Below, piece after piece: positions 60,901 through 64,000 of a stretch of 64,000 nucleotides of DNA. The stretch spans positions 2,356,001-2,420,000 of the forward strand of contig NZ_CP027712.1 in the NCBI RefSeq assembly GCF_003945765.1. Direction: 5' to 3'. The position numbers were made by a program, and so were the translations under genes. The notes beneath the pieces are model-generated. The model was not told the DNA's origin. It was given only the letters and a program-made list of their open reading frames with translations, and made no database searches. Each line of letters begins with the position of its first letter. Position 1 is the stretch's first letter. This DNA comes from Pseudomonas chlororaphis subsp. chlororaphis (GTDB lineage Bacteria > Pseudomonadota > Gammaproteobacteria > Pseudomonadales > Pseudomonadaceae).

Positions 60901-61134
60901 ATGACCTCCCTGGCCTTCATCCTCGGTGTGCTGCCGCTGGTGCTGTCCGAGGGCGCCGGTTCGGAAATGCGCCAGGCGGTCGGTTCGGCGGTGTTCTTCG
61001 GCATGATCGGCGTGACCCTGTTCGGCCTGCTGTTCACCCCGATCTTCTATGTCCTGATCCGCCGTCTTGCCGGGGGCGAGCGGCGGTCGCAGGACTTATC
61101 CAGCGTCTCTGCTTCGGGAGTGGTCCATGAATAA
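57952..61134 (+). CDS. RND multidrug efflux pump (HAE1 type)
   Basis: A 1060-residue proton-driven pump with the usual 12 membrane segments. The N-terminus 'MNLGKISVEQPVLAIVLSIV', the charged pair in segment 4 ('VGIVVDNAIVVVENVERHL') and 'GFIVLVGLAAKNAILIVEVARQ' in segment 10 mark the HAE1 branch. It resembles MexF-like pumps but is clearly not MexF itself. It works with the adaptor and channel genes that flank it, overlapping both. No local regulator is present. Confidence 0.93.
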   Translation: MNLGKISVEQPVLAIVLSIVLMIVGGLAYLILPTSEYPDIAPPTVVVQATYPGASAQTVAETLAIPLEQEVNGVEDMLYMYSQATSDGSLNLTVTFKSGTDVDKAQVLVQNRVALATPRLPEPVQRSGVSVRKSSPTQLSTIFISSPKGTYDQLYVSNFAIRTVADTLKRIDGVGDINPLGAREYSMRIWLDPERVASFNLTPADIIAAVRAQNTQVAGGVIAQPPVASQAFQPNLIFEGRLKEPADFDNIVIKSGSAGRLVRLKDVARTEIAGLAYVNNTYYLRHPAIGLQVLQRPGANALATMKVVEQTMQDLSKEFPEGIEYSIGYNPTAFIADSIGELGKTIYEAVILVVLVILVFLQGWRPSIIPILAIPVSLVGTFAVMAMLGYSINNLTLFGLVLAVGIVVDNAIVVVENVERHLAEGKSPLQATLITMQEIGGALVAITLVLCAVFIPTAFIPGISGEFFRQFGITIAVATAISLFNSVTLSPALAAMILRRHDPKAHQTPRRGVAGLLKRAAEGFNRGFLKLSVGYAGSVRALVARTPLMLAIYAVLIAATAYLLVSTPKGFIPAQDRGYLVVIVQLPEGAALERTNEISRQIEAIALQVPGVDRVPTFSGFSMVTGTSSSNSSGLAPVFEPWSKRKLRGLTSDKIAADLRERLKVVSGASVIVATPPPVQGLGSTGGFSMRLQDRAGLGSQALAKATEQLIAAANATQGMTGVYSPFSARTPQVFVELDRERAEMLGVPSSQINQAIETYFGSTYINDFNLVGRTYRVTAQADLSYRVTPEDLARVKVRNEAGDMVPIASVTRLHESLGVERFPRYNLFPTAEINGDTLPGLGSDFALQTMERLAGQTLPAGITYQWTDLSYQQTTAGNMGLLVFPLCVIFVYLVLAAQYGSWSLPLAILLIVPMCLLAAAGGVRLMGLDINILTQIGFIVLVGLAAKNAILIVEVARQQEQDGQGIVDAVVEACRLRLRPILMTSLAFILGVLPLVLSEGAGSEMRQAVGSAVFFGMIGVTLFGLLFTPIFYVLIRRLAGGERRSQDLSSVSASGVVHE

Positions 61135-62509
61135 CCTGCTGCGTTTTCCCACCCTGGCCTTTACCGCGGCGCTGCTTGCGGCCTGCGCCGCACCGACCTT
61201 GCCACCGGCTGTCGAGGCGCCCGCCGGGCGTTTCGTCAATGCGCCGCAAATACCGGCGGCGGGCATTGCCGAGCAATGGTGGACGCTGTACCACGACCCC
61301 TTGCTCGACCGCCTGGTGGCGCGGGCGCTGGAGGAAAACCTCGACCTGCAGATTGCCCTGGCGCGGATCGATGCCAGTCGTGCCTTGCGCGGCGTCGCGG
61401 CCGCCGGCGCGAGCCCTGAGCTGAACCTGGGGGCCAGCGCCGCCCGGCAACGGATCTCGGCGGACCAGGCCGGGTTCAGCGAACCCTTGATGACCGAGCC
61501 GCTGAGCCTGGGTCTCGACGCCTCCTGGGAGATCGACCTGTTCGGGCGGATTCGCGAAGGTGTGCGGGCCGCCGATGCCGACCTGCAGGCCAGCGCGGAA
61601 GAAGCGCGCGGGGTCAAGGTGGCGCTGGTCACCGAGGTGGTGCAGGCCTATGCCCAGGCGCGGGGGCTGGAAGAGCGCCTGAGCATCGTGCGGCAGAACG
61701 CCGAGAGCCAGAGCCGCACCCTGCAACTGACCGAGCAGCTGTATGCGGCAGGCAGCAGCCCGCAGGCCGATCTGCTGCGGGCGCGTTCCCAGTCGGAATC
61801 CACTGCGGCCCAGGTGCCGGCCCTGCAACTGGAGTGGCAGCGCTCGTTGCACCGCCTGGCAGTGCTGCTGGCGCAGCCGAGCGAGGCGCTGTACCAACAG
61901 TTCGCCGCCAGCCCGACGCAACTGAGCGAGGTGGATCTGGTGGATGCCGGCACCCCGGCCGACCTGCTGCGTCGGCGCCCCGACATCCGCGCTGCCGAGG
62001 CCCGGCTGATCGCTGCCTACGCGCGGGTCGGGGTGGCCAAGGCCGACCTGCTGCCGCGCCTGAGCCTGTCGGCGGCCCTGGGCTCGCTGGTCGACGGTGT
62101 CAGCGCCGCGAACCTGGCCAGTTCGACTTTCTGGCTGGCCGGTATCAATGCCAGCATGCCGCTGCTGGACGGCGGACGCCGGCGCGCGGTGGTGGAGCTG
62201 CGCGATGCCGAGGGGCGCCAGGCCTTGCTCGGCTATCGCCGTACCGTGCTCGGCGCGGTGGCGGAAGTCGAGTCGGCCCTCGCCGCAGCCCGGCGCAATG
62301 CCGAGAGCCAGCAGCATCTGGCCAGTGCCGCGGCGCAGGCCAGTTCGGCGGCGCAGCAGATCCAGCGTTCCTGGGCCGCCGGTGAGGCGCCGTTTCTCGA
62401 TGTGCTGCAGGCCCAGCGCGTCGAGCTCACGGCGCAGAACGCGCTGTCGCGGATCAAGACCGCGCAATTGCAGAACCAGGCTGTGCTGGTGCGGGCGCTC
62501 GGTGGTTGA
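61127..62509 (+). CDS. Outer-membrane efflux channel (OprM/NodT family lipoprotein)
   Basis: A 460-residue TolC-fold protein: lipobox 'LLAACAAP', then two structural repeats of helical barrel ('EQWWTLYHDPLLDRLVARALEENLDLQIALARIDASRA', 'LLRRRPDIRAAEARLIAAYARVGVAKADLLPRLSL'). The start overlaps the pump stop by 8 bases. It completes the tripartite system. Confidence 0.92.
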   Translation: MNNLLRFPTLAFTAALLAACAAPTLPPAVEAPAGRFVNAPQIPAAGIAEQWWTLYHDPLLDRLVARALEENLDLQIALARIDASRALRGVAAAGASPELNLGASAARQRISADQAGFSEPLMTEPLSLGLDASWEIDLFGRIREGVRAADADLQASAEEARGVKVALVTEVVQAYAQARGLEERLSIVRQNAESQSRTLQLTEQLYAAGSSPQADLLRARSQSESTAAQVPALQLEWQRSLHRLAVLLAQPSEALYQQFAASPTQLSEVDLVDAGTPADLLRRRPDIRAAEARLIAAYARVGVAKADLLPRLSLSAALGSLVDGVSAANLASSTFWLAGINASMPLLDGGRRRAVVELRDAEGRQALLGYRRTVLGAVAEVESALAAARRNAESQQHLASAAAQASSAAQQIQRSWAAGEAPFLDVLQAQRVELTAQNALSRIKTAQLQNQAVLVRALGG

Positions 62510-62621
62510 ACGGGGAGCAACGAATCTGTGGTTCGCGGCGGCGTAGGCATTTACAGCGTCTATGCTCAAGCGGCACCGCGCACCTGAACGGCGCGGGTCT
62601 TGTCTTCAATTACAGGGATGA

Positions 62622-63215
62622 ATGTCTATGAAGCCGCTTCACTCTCTGGCCAAAGCCGTTGCCTTGGCCACTCTGTTGTCTGCTGCCAGCCTGCATGCCC
62701 ATGCCGCCGACATTCCGTTGGCCGGTACCGTGGAGGCCGATGAACTGGTGACCAAGGTGCTCTCCGTGGATGCCGCCAAGCATCGCGTGGTGCTGGAAGG
62801 CGCGCAGGGCCAACCGGTGCATGTGCAACTCAGCGATCAGGCCAAGGACCTGGGGCATTTGAAGGTGGGCGACCAGGTCAATGTGCGGGTCACTCACGCG
62901 GTGGTGGCGGTGCTGGACACCAATGTGGAAAAAGGCCTGCCGGATTCCGCCGAGCGCACCGGGGTGATTCGCGCCACCAAGGACAACCCCAACCCGGGCG
63001 GTGAAGCCTATCGCCAGGTACAGGTGCAACTGAAAATCACCGACATCGACCTGAAGAACAACCAGCTGACCTTCCAGGGGCCGGCGGGCAATAAGAAGGT
63101 CCTGGCCGTGGAAAAACCGGAAGTCCAGGCCCGGCTGAAAGACCTCAAGGTCGGCCAGAGCGTGGTGGTGACCTATACCGACGTGTTGCAAGTTACGACC
63201 CAGCACGAAGGTTGA
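62622..63215 (+). CDS. Periplasmic protein of unknown function
   Basis: A 197-residue exported protein with a signal peptide ('ALATLLSAASLHAHAAD') and a beta-rich mature part with two similar halves: 'LVTKVLSVDAAKHRVVLEGAQGQPVHVQLS' and 'ITDIDLKNNQLTFQGPAGNKKVLAVEKPEVQARLKDLKVGQSVVVTYTDVLQV'. Both contain a 'LKVGdqV.VryTd' motif as in small OB-like or copper-binding-like periplasmic proteins. The start may be the second ATG at 62628. Confidence 0.7.
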   Translation: MSMKPLHSLAKAVALATLLSAASLHAHAADIPLAGTVEADELVTKVLSVDAAKHRVVLEGAQGQPVHVQLSDQAKDLGHLKVGDQVNVRVTHAVVAVLDTNVEKGLPDSAERTGVIRATKDNPNPGGEAYRQVQVQLKITDIDLKNNQLTFQGPAGNKKVLAVEKPEVQARLKDLKVGQSVVVTYTDVLQVTTQHEG

Positions 63216-63611
63216 TTGAGAGCGGGCGCTGGTCGCTGTGGCGGCCGGCGCGCGGATCTCGGGAGGTCCGTGCGGGGAGTTGAACGAAGGTGAGCGAAAT
63301 AAAAAAAATTTCGCCAGCTTTGTGTTCAGAATTCTTCAGAATATGTGCACGGACTTTCTTTTCCTGTTCGATTAAAATAGTTCTCGTTCGCCCGGTGCAA
63401 GGGCTCTTTACCGGTGCATGGATTGCCAGGCCAGAGCACTGGGCGAACACCCTCTTCGGGGTTTCCGCCCCACCATTTCCGCCATTGCGTTCATGCGACT
63501 TGCGCAGGTTCGACGCCTGTTGCCAGCGGTTGCCAAGCACTCTCGGCTCTCTCCAGCAAGACTCTTTACCGACACAGCCTGTTGTTTCATTGCCTGCCGC
63601 CTGGGTCGGCT
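63216..63611. other. Intergenic region without recognised gene
   Basis: About 400 bases, AT-rich near 63297-63385 ('AATAAAAAAAATTTCGCC' and a doubled 'TTCAGAAT'). The plus-strand and minus-strand frames here have no motif and differ in composition from real genes. Nothing further can be supported. Confidence 0.4.
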
Positions 63612-63902
63612 TCAGCCTCGGGACACGGTGGTGCACAGCTGCAGGCCCAGCGCGCGCATGACCTTGACCACGGTATCGAAGCGCGGCTTGGCGCCCGGGG
63701 CAAAAGCCTTGTAGAGGCTGGCCCGGCCCTGGCCGGTGGCCTTGGCAATCTGCGTCATGCCCCGCGCCCTGGCGACATGGCCCAGGGCGCGGATCAGTTC
63801 ATCGGTATCGCCATCGGCCAGGACCTGGGACAGGTATTCGCTGATCGCCTGGTCGCTGTCGAGCAGGGCGGCGATGTCGAAGGCAAGCAGTGTGTCGGAC
63901 AT
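63612..63902 (-). CDS. HigA-type antitoxin
   Basis: A 96-residue DNA-binding antitoxin of the 'addiction module antidote' type: 'YLSQVLADGDTDELIRALGHVARARGMTQIAKATGQGRASLYKAFAPGAKPRFDTVVKVMRALGLQL', a Cro-like helix-turn-helix. Its ATG is 1 base after the stop of the toxin gene upstream on the same strand. It neutralises that toxin and represses the pair. Confidence 0.88.
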   Translation of the reverse strand: MSDTLLAFDIAALLDSDQAISEYLSQVLADGDTDELIRALGHVARARGMTQIAKATGQGRASLYKAFAPGAKPRFDTVVKVMRALGLQLCTTVSRG

Positions 63903-63903
63903 A

Positions 63904-64000
63904 TCAGAACTCCTTGGCCAGGTAACGGGCCTGGCAGATATCGGCAGGCTGGGTGGACTTGTCGCCGCCCAGCAGCAGGACGATCAGCGTATTGCCGCGA
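63904..64000 (-). CDS. HigB/Gp49-like RelE-superfamily toxin, C-terminal part (partial at right edge)
   Basis: Only the last 31 residues are in the window: 'SRGNTLIVLLLGGDKSTQPA', 'DICQARYLAKEF' and stop. This matches the 'lvvLLagGDKstQ..DI..Ak.la' ending of phage-derived Gp49-like/HigB toxins. It precedes the HigA-like gene, the usual toxin-first order. Confidence 0.85.
   Translation of the reverse strand, partial: RGNTLIVLLLGGDKSTQPADICQARYLAKEF

Noticed and set aside
57952..61134. Naming the RND pump mexF
   Set aside because: The N-terminal sequence and first periplasmic loop differ too much from MexF as I recall it, so only the HAE1 family is claimed.

Overview
The window looks like chromosome of a Pseudomonas of the fluorescens/chlororaphis/protegens kind. 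It is GC-rich, carries REP-type intergenic repeats of the 'gtagccgctgccgaaggctgcg' and 'gtaggagcgaagcttgctcgcga' classes, and holds typical genes: a family I.3 RTX lipase, an aco operon with a sigma-54 regulator, lsfA and a 2,3-butanediol dehydrogenase. All assignments come from reading the sequence and from recall of protein families; no database search was run.

Layout. 1-6.75 kb: right end of a tailed prophage (tail tip, tail fibre, fibre chaperone, endolysin, Rz/Rz1), an AT-rich acyltransferase likely to modify the O-antigen, and an att scar that is the 3' part of tRNA-Pro(GGG). 6.9-13.3 kb: small lipoprotein, RTX lipase, cytochrome b561 facing a MarR regulator, a second FabF-like ketosynthase facing an HxlR regulator, and a VOC protein. 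13.5-16.6 kb: a radical SAM/SPASM maturase with three GDL-motif proteins, a RiPP-like system. 17.1-19.7 kb: hydroxybutyryl-CoA dehydrogenase with TetR and AraC regulators. 19.9-27.5 kb: acetoin/2,3-butanediol catabolism (acoR, leader peptide, acoX, acoA, acoB, acoC, butanediol dehydrogenase) with a readable sigma-54 promoter and two operator dyads. 27.6-32.3 kb: HAD hydrolase, repeats, a small duplicated Pseudomonas gene, a lipoprotein esterase candidate and a membrane protein. 32.6-38.8 kb: acyl-CoA dehydrogenase and acyl-CoA ligase facing a FixL/FixJ-like two-component pair; the order recalls the bfiSR region of P. aeruginosa. 38.9-45.1 kb: accessory mosaic with a lipoprotein, a DUF4062 protein, an orphan HicB, the second copy of the duplicated gene, a small immunity-like protein, and two 3' gene fragments, plus the peroxiredoxin LsfA.

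45.2-51.9 kb is the most striking segment: an organoarsenical island. It encodes an ArsN1-like acetyltransferase, an AqpS-like channel, an ArsM-type methyltransferase, an undescribed Cys-tailed protein that resembles the C-terminal domain of that ArsM, a radical SAM protein ending in RCCLKC (the ArsL signature of arsinothricin biosynthesis), a GntP-type permease and a divergent Cys-rich MarR regulator. Four of these proteins end in or next to paired cysteines.

52.1-63.2 kb: an AttEFGH-like ABC exporter with its lipocalin-like lipoprotein, a small secreted peptide, a complete RND efflux operon (adaptor, pump, outer-membrane channel) and a periplasmic protein. The window closes on a HigBA-type toxin-antitoxin pair cut by the right edge.
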